Assembly (NCBI RefSeq): GCF_945859685.1
Contig: NC_079147.1
Span: 57,504,946 to 57,568,945, forward strand
DNA from: Eupeodes corollae
Taxonomy: Eukaryota > Arthropoda > Insecta > Diptera > Syrphidae
DNA length: 64,000 nucleotides
Direction of reading: 5' to 3'
Below, piece by piece: positions 23,945-35,159 of this stretch. Made by a program: the position numbers and the translations under genes. The number at the start of each line of letters is the position of its first letter. The stretch's first letter is position 1. The notes below the pieces were generated by a model. It did no database searches. It was not told the origin of the DNA and saw only the letters and a program-made list of their open reading frames with translations.

Positions 23945-25895
23945 CTTCTTCTTAATGTGACGCTACAAGTCCTGTGTGAGCTAGGGCCTCACCCAACAAA
24001 CTTCTCCATCTAGTTAAGTCCCTAGCTAGATGTCTCCAATTGCGCACTCTAAATTGGGTGGTCATTTTAAACTTATGAGCGCCACCTGTTCCGCGGTCTT
24101 CCTCTATTGCGTTGTCCTGGGGGCGTGAATTCTATAAGACTTTCTATCTCCGTCGTTGGACTTTTACCCTTCTGGCTAAGTCTACGTGGCTGTACAGCCC
24201 GTACAGCTCGTCGTTCTATCTTCTTCTCCACTCCCCTTCTATGCATACGGGACCAGAGATCACGCAAAGAACTTTTCTTTCGAAACGGCTCAAGATCAGC
24301 GCTGTTGTTGTTTTCTTCGTTTACCTAGGTAGACGAAGTCCTTGACTACCTCAAAGTTACGTCTGTCGATGGTAACGTTTTGACCAGGACGTCAGCATGT
24401 ACTTTGTTTTGCCCTCATTAACCATTAAACCCATTTTTGCCGCCTCTGCCTCAATACTCACAAAAGCCGCATTTACATCACGCTGAGTTCTTCCGATTAT
24501 GTCAATGTCATCAGTATATGGCAGTAATTGGACAGACTTTTGAAAGACAGTGATTCTAGTGTTGACGTGTGAGCTCTTCACTATTCTTTCAAGCACAATG
24601 TTAAAAAAATTACATGACAGCGCATCACCTTGTCTAAAACCTTTTTTGACATCAAAAGGTTCTGTTAAGTTGTTTCCAACCTTTATATAGCAGCGTGAAT
24701 TCTTCATGGTCATCCTGCACAAACGGACGAGTTTGGCAGGGATGCCAAAACTACAGAAGGCTCTATACAGCTCGTCCCTATAGATGCTGTCATATGCGGC
24801 CTTGAAATCGATGAAAAGATGGTGGGTACCGATTTGGTGTTCTTAGGTTTTTTCCAGGATCTTCAGTAATGTGAATATTTGATCAACTGTGGACTTTCCT
24901 GGTCTAAAACCACACTGATAAGGACCTATCAGGTTTTTTATTACGGCAGAGAAGATTTTATAGGCGATGTTAGGTAGACTGATTCCTCTATAGTTGGTGC
25001 AGTTTAAAGGGTCTCATTGTTTTAGGATCGGGCAAACAATACTGAGGTTCCATTCATCGGGCATGTTCTCTTCCGACCATATCTTACAGATAAGTTGTTG
25101 CATGCTCCTAACCAACTTATCTCCAGCTGCTTTAAAGAGCTCGGCATTCAAGCCATCCGCTCCAGCGGTTCTTAGACTTCAGCTTAGTTATGGCAATCTT
25201 TACTTCGTCAAAGTCGGGATTGTTGGCTTTCGTCGTCTATGTTGCATGGATCATCCTGCCTGACAGCGGAATTCAGTTCGTACCCGACGTTATACATTCT
25301 GCAGAAGTAGTCCTTCCATATCCTCAGCATTGACTGCGGTTCCACTATGATGTTTCCACTTTCGTCTTTGCAGCTTTCGGTTCTAGGTTTATGTACCTGT
25401 GAATTTCGTAACACCTGTTCATAAAACTTTCGAACTTCATTCCTGCTTTTAAACCTCTCAACATCTTCGACCGCACGCTTCTCATACCCTCTCTTTTTCC
25501 TTCTGAGAAGTCGGCGTTCCTCTCGCCTCTTCTGCTCATAGAGCTCATGACCGGCTTTCGTCCTTTTATGCAGCGCCACTTTGCGTGCCTGTTGTTTGGC
25601 TGCATTTGCCTGGCGACATTCCTCATCAAACCAGGGGTTCCTTGTTGGTATTTGCTTAAAACCCACCGCAGCTTCTCTGATTGCATCTTGGCAATGTTGC
25701 CACTGGTTTTCGAAACATTGTGTTGGTGGCAGCGAACTTCGAAAGAGATTATTTGTGACTCGGACGGAAAAGGATTTGGCGATCTCTTGCGATTGTAGCC
25801 GTTCCACGTTGTATCAACTCCCAACTTCTCGCTGTTTTGCCTTGGTCTGGAAACCCAAAGTACTACCTTGCCTACAACAAAGTAGTGGTCTGTTT
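23945..25895 (-). mobile_element. RTE-like LINE, 5'-truncated and frameshifted
   Basis: On the minus strand, 25895-25208 encodes the end of the endonuclease (SDHYFVV-type) and the linker with GVDTTWNGYN, NPWFDEECRQANAAKQQARK and RFKSRNEVRKFYEQVLRN. 24722-24357 encodes CRMTMKNSRCYIKVGNN, KKGFRQGDALSCNFFN and the RT active site as LLPYTDDIDIIG (A-D of YADD altered to YTDD). The C-terminal part is again collapsed after FVYLG: the sequence joins directly to a FERKVL-like block. The 3' end is GTCCTGTGTGAGC on plus, with a (CTT)n tail at 23939-23955. Same family as 16785-18975. Confidence 0.85.
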
Positions 25896-28323
25896 TGTTC
25901 TCATCTGGTTAAGTTTATGTTCAAGAAAAGGGTTCTACTTGTCCCAGAGTCAACGAAACAATTGCATATTGTCAAGAAAAGTTTCCTAACCAGCTTATTT
26001 TACCAATAGGTGATCACAATGGGCCACCGAGTTCTTTTGATTAAAACCTTTATATAACCTTTGATGAAAAGGGAATGGTATAATGTTGCAATTATATGGT
26101 TTCCTACTGTAAATGCCTGGTCCTTCATCCTTACAACGAATTAAACATCCATCCAAAAAATACTCCTTTATTTTAAATATCATTTTAAAATATGTATAAA
26201 TGACATTATATTTTAAAAAATGTGTCAACGTTGAAACTTGCAAATATTTTGTATGATCAATTTGGAGTTTGTATAATCTACTATTGAGGCTTATGTCCTA
26301 CCAAATTTCTTTTTTGTTATTAGGTCCTGATGAACTCACATTGAATTTGGCTCAAACTGAGTTCATCGTACATAATCAACGCTTTCCAACACCGCACTAG
26401 TTCTGCAAAATCCCGTATAGCAAGAACACATAATCGAGCCGCAATCAGTGTCTAAAAATTCACCAACGTTTCTAACACTACTTTTGTATATCCTCTGTAT
26501 CTGTATACTTTTCAACTTCGTTATAGTGGAAATGCGTGGATAGGAGCGAGCTGTCAGAACATTATGTCGTGTCACTTAACCCAAAAACCAATTTTAAATA
26601 ACATTCACGTCTGACGACCTCGCATAATCATACAAAATGGACAGAACTGCAAAGCATATATTATGTAGTCTGTATTACGTTTACAACCATTCAGCTTATT
26701 CTCTAACGCTCTTGACATCTTCCCATCCCCAACAAAAAACCCTCTTTATCGTATCACACCCATAATAGACTCACATAACATTCAAAATCGAATCCCCTTC
26801 CATGGCCCTCGTCCTTATAACAAATCATGACAAATTGTTCACATGTCAATCTGTCGATTTTAAATTCTCCTTTTATCCTCAAACCCTTTTTCGCTATAAA
26901 GATAACCAAATAAAAAAACCTCATACCTTTCCCTTTGCCATTTCTAAGTCTATTCATTGACTTGACTCAAATTCGTATCCCTATAAATGACGTATCGTAC
27001 ATGAGATGTTCAAATTGGTGCCGGTTTGCATTTTGGTTTTCAATCCTTGTACAATGTTCTGTCCATGTATGTGTCCATGTCCATCCAGAATGCCGAACAG
27101 CATCGAATATCAGGTTCAGGATTCCTATTTACGCATTTTCGTCACATCTGGATGCATGTGGAACGGATTTTAAAATTTTTGCAAATTGGCTCGCAAAAGG
27201 CTAATTTTCGTTTTATCCCTTTTCAAAACTGTTCAAAAACCATCTCTCTGGCATTATCAAGAAATAAAATGCGTATGTTGCGAGTCCTTATATAATGCGA
27301 CAGGATAAGGGGCATCTTATGTTATGTGTGAAGAGGCAAAGGTAAACAAAAAAAAAAGGAAAAACTCACCCCAATTCCTTTGTACCTGTTTAACTTTTTA
27401 AAATTTATTGGCAAAATGTAAAACCCTTAAACCAAAAAGATGTCCGCATTTGTGAGGAGAGTGTGTCGTCTTTAGGGAATGAAGATGAAAGATTTACAAA
27501 GGACATCTACATCTGCATCACGTAGAATGGTAAATATGATGACAGAAACAAACCAAAACGGATACGAAGTCGGACGGAGACAGAGTAACTTTTGATGACT
27601 TGATGTTGACAAACTGTCATCATGTCGTCTTGTGGTCGCTTTCGCTTTCACTTTTAGAATTTGTCTTGTATTGTCTTTGAGAAGAATTTTAAGGGAGTTT
27701 TATGTTATATGTAAGTATACATTTCCATAAGTTTGGTCTTCTTCGTCTGATGAATGCATTAGGGTGGATGGGGGTGACCTTTTCGTTTTGATTGATAGAA
27801 ATGAAGATGGAATGTCATATTACGAAGTTTGTCTGATAAGCAAACATTGGACATCAGTCTATTTAAAATAATAACTTTTTGTTTTTGATCTTTTCAAACA
27901 AACAATGTAGAAAACAAAATACTTCAACTTCGGCTTATTCTTTTCATCGTTTGGATGTTAATGTATTATGGGGTCTTCCATGGGTAAAATAAATCAATTT
28001 ATTCTTGATCTAGATCTGTCAAAACACAAACTTCTCCAGTTCATGGGCAAAATTAATTCATTTATTTTGTATTTAAGATCAAATCTGCAGATCTTGATAT
28101 TTCGGCAGATTTAAACTTCTTTGCGTCAAAACTCAAAAATATTTTTAAAAAAATGTTTAGCTGGGAATTTGACAGATCTACTGTACGCCAACTAGGAATT
28201 TGACAGCTCCACCGTACGTCTGGAAAAAAAATCATTTTTTTGAGGAAATCTGAATTTAACTTTGGAAAATCCCATTAAAATATACACATTTGCAACCATT
28301 TAATTTTTTAACTCTGGAAGTCC
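25896..28323. other. 2.4 kb without recognisable gene
   Basis: Two imperfect short duplications are visible: CATGGGTAAAATAAATCAAT / CATGGGCAAAATTAATTCAT (27980 and 28043), and GGAATTTGACAG..C.ACYGTACG (28171 and 28195). Nothing coding is supported. Confidence 0.35.
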
Positions 28324-29831
28324 TCATTGTTCTCCTTTTTCTAGAATATTACTGTCTTTCCGCCCAATAGGTAAAAGAGCATTTTGAATAACTTCCGGTC
28401 CATGTATAAGAATCTTGTGCATCGGTGGAGTCATGGGATGCCACGGATAAAGCTCAACATACAACTTTGCCGTATCAAAAGCAAATGCTTCAAATTTTGA
28501 AGCATCTATTTCAAATCCACTAGAAAAATGATTTTTAATCTAACTATGAGTTGCAAATCAACACCAGTTATTTCAGCAACTAGTTCTGGATTGTTAAAAA
28601 ACCTTCGGCTTGTATTGCCATCATTAGTATTCCCGGGTACATCAACGATGAGTCCGAGTTTTGATTTAAACTTTTCTTTTATATTAATTTTTCTTTCTTG
28701 AAGAATAATTTTGTCTGAAAGATTTCTTAACTGCCATTTCTTCAACGGAATCTTGTTAGCAAGATGAAGAATGCTTTCAAAAAATCGTATCCTCGCATGC
28801 AAAATTGACAATCCAAATTTGATCGCATCTTTATCTTTTTCTTTTCTTCTAGAAAGATCATTAAAATCTTTTGAAGTAAGTCCACAAATATAACACTTCA
28901 TTGTAGATTTTGTGTTAGATGCCGCGTTGCACACTTTTCCATCGACCATTGTAAAAGCTAACGTGTGTTTTACTTCCAATGTTCTATCGCCTTGTATCAC
29001 TGTTTTGTTCAATCTACTTATCTTGGATTCAATATCAGCTATTTCACTTTGCGTAATATCAAGAGATTCTTTTACAAAGCTAATTTTTATTGGACGCCAA
29101 TATCGTGGCGAGGATGGCGTTGGATATTGCCAAATAAATTTGTTGTTTGAACTACAAAACAAACTTTGGAAGATATTAGTATCTGAATCGGAACTGCTTT
29201 CAAACTTTTGCTTGAATTGTGTTTGTTGCAAACCATCACATCCCCATTTTCATACAAGTTCTAAGGACCTACACTCGTTTTCATTTAATGTTGCTAGTAC
29301 CTCATCCAAATACAACAATAAGCGTTCAGCTGTATGGTTTAATAGATTCTGCAAGTTAACTTCAGCCAAAGTTTTTGTTACAGTATATGACTCGGGGATT
29401 GGATAGCATTGTTTTTTTGCTTTTTGGAGAATACTATAGCAAGGAAAAAGTTTTTTGTCACTAGTTCTCACCACTTCATACTGTTTACGTGAAAGATTTG
29501 TTTCAACAAAAATAGAAAGAGCTTTAAGAGTGGATAATTTTTTACTTTGCCTTTGGAAACTAACGGACAAAGCTTTTTTATATCTCTTTGCCCTCCCAGG
29601 AGAGTCGATGACTTCTTTAAGTATATTTGAAGTTTGCGATTTTCCGGTTTCACGTAACTTCATTTCGGTAGCAAACTCAAGTTAGACTTTGCGTTCTTCT
29701 TCTCTTGCTCTGTACGCTAAGCTCTGTAAAAGGTTTAGACGGCCGGCCGGCTACGTCCAGCCAAACTTCATTTTTTTTATTAAATCTATTATTTGTCCGT
29801 TGTGAACCTCACCATCTTGACTTAAATTCAT
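28324..29831 (-). pseudogene. Transib-family transposase relic (RAG1-related)
   Basis: On the minus strand a start at 29831 gives MNLSQDGEVHNGQ. Blocks characteristic of Transib follow: GRPSKPFTELS, LSRKQYEVVR, LFPCYSILQKAKKQCYP, HTAERLLLYLDEVL, KWGCDG then QQTQFKQKF, SPRYWRPIKISFVKE, TMVDGKVCNA, a CYICG zinc motif, LHARIRFFESILH, TNDGNTSRRFF and ITGVDLQLI. The C-terminal LYPWHPMTPPMHKILIHG follows and ends at 28324. TGA at 29250-29252 interrupts in frame, and frameshifts occur near 29690 and 28525, so it is dead. The family is the ancestor group of the RAG1 recombinase core. I did not find convincing terminal repeats. Confidence 0.82.
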
Positions 29832-31029
29832 ACCTTAATACAATTTAAGAAATTTAAAGAAATTGCAAATAAAGTTCAATTGCAAAGTTTTTGTTAAAAT
29901 GCGCAAGCCAGACGATCCTTCAAGGAAAAGAATTAATTTTATAATAAGTAGCTTTTTTTATTTTTATTAGACTAGACACTTATCAGGGATGATACAATCT
30001 CAAAGGGGCAGCATTTTTTTTTTTGTTTTTGCTTCTTAACACCTTTCTCTAATAGCTGATACCAAAAACGTTATCGAATAACACCGAATAATATAACAAA
30101 AGGTCCACAATAAAAAAAATTAAAAAAAAAACTTTTTCTTTTAAATAAAAGCTTAAATATTCATCAAAACAGCTTTATAATAAAGAACATACCTGCAGAT
30201 GAACCCTCCATAACAAAAAACTTTGTTATCAATATCAAAAAAACAATATAAACTTAATTAATTAGCGAAGGTATTTTTCAGACAAATCAACTGTACACAG
30301 TGCAAGCTTACGATCGATGACTTTCAACTGATGTTGTGGCGAAGTGTGTGCATAATAATAAAAAAAACGGTATACTATTCCATGAGTATTTAACTACAGC
30401 TAGAAAAAAAATTACTTCTCAAGTCTACATTTTGAAAAATTGATTTTTGAGCGGTTTTTCGAGGCAATTACCTCTATGTTGAAGTTTAAGGTATCTGAAA
30501 CATTCCTTGAGACCGTCTTCTGGTGTTGAGTTGGTGTTGTATTGGTTGTTTGAATCGTTTTCATCAAAGTATTCTATTATGGTTTTTATTATATTATACT
30601 TGTAGTTGCTTACTAATTCGAAGCATTCTTTTAACGTTTTAGGGATTTCATTATTCTGTAAATAAATCTTTTGGTTTATCGGTTTAAACTTTGGACTTCT
30701 GATATGCATCGTTTTTGTTTCTGATGCATTCTTAAAAAACCGTTGTCGTGACACCATCTAACTGCCATGTTGAATTCTTCTTGAATTATCTTTGTTGCCG
30801 TATCAAGACAACTACGGCGTATGTATATATTGTATGTGTAATTTTATGAAATAAGTTACTTTTTATAAACATCATAATACCTACACCTCTATTTTGATTT
30901 CGATTTAACACCTCCTGTTCAAATCCTTCTAGTTGATAAAATACATTTTCTTCGGCATATAATTTTGTTTCTACGCTACCGGTATAATTATTTTTAACTC
31001 GTTGATACAATGATTTATGTTTATACAAA
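29832..31029. other. 1.2 kb, no secure gene
   Basis: Two minus-strand frames (30425-30757, 110 codons; 30786-31028, 80 codons) have protein-like composition and lie directly downstream of the integrase scrap at 31030-31310. They may be more of the same LTR element, but I cannot identify a domain. Confidence 0.35.
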
Positions 31030-31310
31030 AAGCAGATCGTATTGCAAGTAAAACGAGAGGAAGTACTTCAATCCAGTGTTGTGAGCCGCATGATCATCCC
31101 ATTTGCTTGAGCAGGCCAACTTATCGTATCATGGAGTTGGATGCCAAATTGTTTTGCCAGGTTTTTAAAAAATCAGGCGAATTGCGATCCTCTGTCAATG
31201 GTTTTGTGAAGAACCTAAACGTGCAATCCAGCTCGATCGAAATTCCAAAGAGACAAATTCAACAGTGATTGATTGGAGAGGACACACTTCATACAAACAG
31301 GTGAAGTGTA
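31030..31310 (-). mobile_element. Gypsy-type LTR retrotransposon, integrase core fragment
   Basis: Minus-strand translation shows TIDRGSQF, then a KNLAKQFGIQL-like block and the PAQANGM motif. This is the DRGxxF...H/P-QANGMxE arrangement around the second Asp and the Glu of retroviral-type integrases. Frameshifts break it. No LTRs, protease or RT were seen nearby. Short and old. Confidence 0.6.
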
Positions 31311-31949
31311 ATGGTCCAATGATGTTATTATTATTATTATCATCTTTATTTTTCCATTTCAAGAATTTACAAACTTAAAACTAAAGATTACAAGCATGGC
31401 TCATGGGCCGTCTGCCGGTATATTTTTATAAACTAAACATTTTGTGAGAGAAATTAAAAAAATTTGATTATATCAAGAAAATAGCAATTGAAAAAAGAAA
31501 AAGAAAAATTCCAGAGGAAAAAAAATATTCGTTAATGGTGTAGGTAATTTAATAGATAAATAAATTTATAAAAAAAAATATAAACAAAATCTGATTCGGG
31601 CTTTTATTTAAGCTAAAACAAAATTATTAAGTTTTTCAAAAACAGCAATCATTTAATTATGGCAATATGTGTTAAACAATCGATTCAAATGTTCTAAGGG
31701 CTTTTAGTTTGGCTAAAACAAAAGAAAGGATACCTAGATCATAAAGAATTTGCAATTTCAAATGCGGTTTGTGCTTTTAGTTTAGCGAAAACGAAAGAAA
31801 AAAAAAGATATCTCAAGGAATTTAATGATTATCAATTTTTTAAATGTGATTTAGGCTTTTAGTTTAGCTAAAACAAAATTGTAATAGAATTATTATTCTA
31901 GTATGTAGTAATGTACATGTTTCTATATGAAACTGCATCTAATAAAAAC
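31311..31949. other. AT-rich spacer
   Basis: Contains (TTA)n at 31325-31345. A phrase near CTTTTAGTTTAGCTAAAACRAAA recurs at about 31605, 31705, 31775 and 31855, a loose tandem array with 70-100 bp spacing. No coding frame. Confidence 0.4.
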
Positions 31950-33490
31950 TAAATGAGTAGACGCCAACCGTTATCTCCATTCAGAACATCTAGACATTCT
32001 TCAAGTGGCAGAAAACTCTTAAAATAAAGCCGACGGGTTTTCGCAAGATTGGACACAATACAACAAAGTGGAAAATGTTTTCAACTTAATTAACGTTGCA
32101 CAAAGTGCAGTTTGGGTTGTTACCAGTTCTGTGCGGTCTGTGATTAAGCTCTAACATCTCCGTGTGTGCTTTAAATATGATGCTCATTTCCATTACAGTA
32201 AATTTAACTCTAAAGCAATTAGAAGACCCGAGTCTGAGGTAAAGTTTGCTGTAAATTGATCTCGACGCAGACTCCCTCGCCCTATCTAGATAGCTTTGGA
32301 ATGAGTGATCATCGATGGTAGATAAATAGTCGTAGAGAGCGCTTCTCCACGTATCTAAACTATCAACAGATAGAGACAGAGGAAAGTTGTACGCCGGATC
32401 CAAATCATACCAGTCTTTAAATGGAGTATATCGGCATATAAAACACACTGATAGGACCCCCTTTTATCTATATAATCAGCGTTTGTCGTACCCGTAGCAT
32501 GATGGTTAGTGCGTTGGACTGTCATGGAAGAGGTCTTGGGTTCAATCCCTGCCTGTGCCACCTTAATTTAAAAAAAATATTTTCGCGGGTACTGCCTCTT
32601 GCGAGGAATTGACAAATCCTTCAAGAGTAATTCTTGTCATGAAAAAGTGCTTTCTCAAACAAGCCGTTTGGATTCGGCCTTAAATTGTAGGTCCCTTCCA
32701 TTCCTGACAACAGTACTCGCACAGGAATGGTTGAGAGTTGTAAGTCACTAGGCCCTGGTTCACAACGGACTGTTGCGCCACCCCATTTGATTTGATTTGC
32801 TTTTAAATTCATAATAAATATTGGAGCAAGTTCCTATTCGATATGTATAGCATAATTGGGCGTGTTAGTTGGGAGTCTAAAAATACGCTTGAAAAATATC
32901 TTGGGACAGCTTGGATATCGTCTATTTGCTTGTACCCATAGATGTGGTTACCATAACACAAACAGCTTTTGATAGTTGCTTCAAACACTTTGAACTTAGA
33001 CGTAGGATCAACAAGTTTGTTATTAAAAAGGTTGACCACATACAATTTATTGCAGTTTTTGCAACTCTTACCTTATCTTTTATGTGTAGCCTAAATATTC
33101 TTTCACCACTTCTAAGTTGGAACCATTGAGGGTCCAGTTGCGGTCGATGTTGAGACCTAAAGATCATAATCTTCGACTTTGCAGTGTTTATTTGGAGATC
33201 CCATAGATCACAAAATTGTTTTAATTTGTTTATTTGAAGCTGAAGTGTGACTGCATTATCAGTTAAGATCGCCAAGTCATCGGCGTAGAGGAAAACTTCA
33301 ATAGACAAAACACCAAAAGCACCAGGGATATAGTCTACAAAATCATTTATAAATAGTGAAAAGTAAACGGGCTTACTGCAAGTTTTAATAGTAGAGATCT
33401 TCTGTTAATGGTGTCAATTGCTTATTTACAGTCAGCGAAAAAAGAGTAAAGATTTATTTTTTTTCTCTAAGTAACGCCTAGCAACACTCG
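31950..33490 (-). mobile_element. LINE family B, RT to C-terminus, split by a SINE
   Basis: On the minus strand are FSLFINDFVDY and the catalytic LYADDLAILTDN (33270-33300), QINTAKSKIMIF, KDKVRVAKTAINCMWSTF and KFKVFEATIKS. The sequence is then interrupted at 32487-32786 by a SINE in the opposite orientation. It resumes with DWYDLDPAYNFPL, SIIFKAHTEMLELNHRPHR and PNCTLCNVN (a CxxC of the C-terminal knuckle), and ends FLPLEECLDVLNGD near 31950. Frameshifted, inactive. The same family appears at 4880-5745. Confidence 0.8.
32487..32786 (+). mobile_element. Complete tRNA-derived SINE
   Basis: The head (32487-32560) is tRNA-like, with an A box TAGCATGATGG at 32495-32505 and a B box GGTTCAATCCC at 32539-32549, 33 bases apart as in a tRNA gene (pol III promoter). 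A unique body follows (CTGCCTCTTGCGAGGAATTG, GTAATTCTTGTCATGAAAA), then a 3' end TAGGCCCTGGTTCACAACGG / ACTGTTGCGCCACC that resembles the RTE-like LINE tails at 18925-18960 and 14550-14590. Inserted in a family B LINE. Other copies are at 6295, 12059 and 43443. Confidence 0.9.
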
Positions 33491-35159
33491 TGGGAGTGAA
33501 AATTTGGTCGATTGTCGAAAGATAGGCTTGAAAGCCCGCCTAAAAGCAACTTACAGGTTCTATTTTTAATTTAAGTGGTGCTTAAAGTTCAAATGGTCTT
33601 GGAATAAATCTTGGGTACAAATCCAATATTCCATGGAAACGATGGAGACCTTTAGTTGTTTTTTTTTTTTGAAGTAGTTAACTTGAATGGCTGTGAAACG
33701 TTCCTGAGGTGGTTTAATTATATCGGCATTAATTGTAGTCGTATATCCAAGAAATTTAAGTTATTGAACATCAAATATACATTTCGATACATAGATGATC
33801 TTGCCCTATTCAAGATAGGTCAAACTCGGTGTAGAGTAAAAAATGATACTTACAGTAACGAAAAGCCACCTTCTAGGAACTTTGCAGTCATGTTTGAGCG
33901 TTATACTCATATTTTTTGTGTAACCAGCACCAGGCTTCTCTCTTAGTTGATTTGTATCTTGAGTATTGCTTTTCACGGCTACATGAACACGATAGCTTCG
34001 ATAGGCTGTTTACTCAGCAACATGCATGGAGAGGTGTTCTACAGCATCTTAAATGTTAGGTTCAGGATCCTTCTTTGTTGATGTAGCATGTACGGCAAGA
34101 AGAAGAGGGGCTTTAGAAATTTCAACTATTTAGTCCGCTAATACCAATAACTAGTAAGCAGAGAGGTCATATTTCGAAGTAAAAATAGCTTGGACGTGTG
34201 ATGGCAGTCGTCGTAACCAAAGTTTACGCAAAAGGTTATCCTGTATAGCGGAAGAACCAGCTAGAGAACGTAGACGTAGAAGAATTGTGATAGTCTTCGT
34301 CACTTATAAGCGGTCGCAAACGTTGCTTTTCTGATGCCGATAAACGTACGATGAACTTTGTTTTTAATAAGGTGTACTTCATCCGCTAAGCTAGTTTCTA
34401 TAGCTGTGATTTGGAAACAACATACGGTATTTTGTTACTTCATTTATTATGTCGGAAATAATGGATTCAGTTTACGAAAATCATAACTCTGCCAAAAATG
34501 ATGGTAATTTTACTGTAACACAAGTTAATGGCTTGAGCTGATAAACTTCGAATGTTTTGTTCAATGTTACTTCTGTCTGTACTCTGCCTCTTTTTTGTTA
34601 TGCTTATTTTAAATAAGATATGTTTAATTTTGAATCGAGGGTCACCAATATAGGAAATAAAGTAATGCTTAGTTTGTATAGGTATTGTAAAAGATGTTGT
34701 TTACGATATCAAATATTTCTCTGATAAGAAAGTTTATAATGCCAAGTGATAATTTATAAAACAAGTGTTAATTATCTACATTAAATTAATCATAAATGAT
34801 TAAAGATTGATGTACCTAAACATTTATTTTTAAAATAAAACACGACAAATTTAATTGAATGACCGAATTATCATCATTATGAGCTCACAAATTTCATGGT
34901 AAATAATATTAATAAAACAATTTCAGGCTTACGGCCTCCAACTCACTTTATCAAAGCCATCTTGTCGGTCCAGTTGTACAGTACAGTACGGTACAGCACT
35001 TTTTTAGCATGCCCGACTTTATTGCATTGAATATTGGCTCCTACATTAGTGATGAATTAATGATGGTTTAACAACAAAACAATCATTTACTTATATAAAA
35101 CAAAAAATGAGATTCCACATTAACAACCATAATAACAAAAATACGTTACAAAGCCAAAA
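33491..35159. other. 1.7 kb without recognisable gene
   Basis: The open frame at 33656-33946 begins in a poly-T tract (a run of Phe) and has no family resemblance. Nothing else is supported. Confidence 0.35.

Noticed and set aside
23935..23957. (CTT)n run as an independent microsatellite
   Set aside because: It is the 3' tail of the minus-strand RTE-like LINE.
28912..29406. 164-codon plus-strand frame
   Set aside because: Antisense shadow of the Transib transposase.
32487..32560. Possible functional tRNA gene (A and B boxes present)
   Set aside because: The same head-body-tail unit recurs at several places, mostly truncated, and the cloverleaf is not completed by a proper acceptor stem; it is the head of a SINE.
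33656..33946. 96-codon plus-strand frame
   Set aside because: Starts in a poly-T run, with no recognisable domain and no promoter or splice context.
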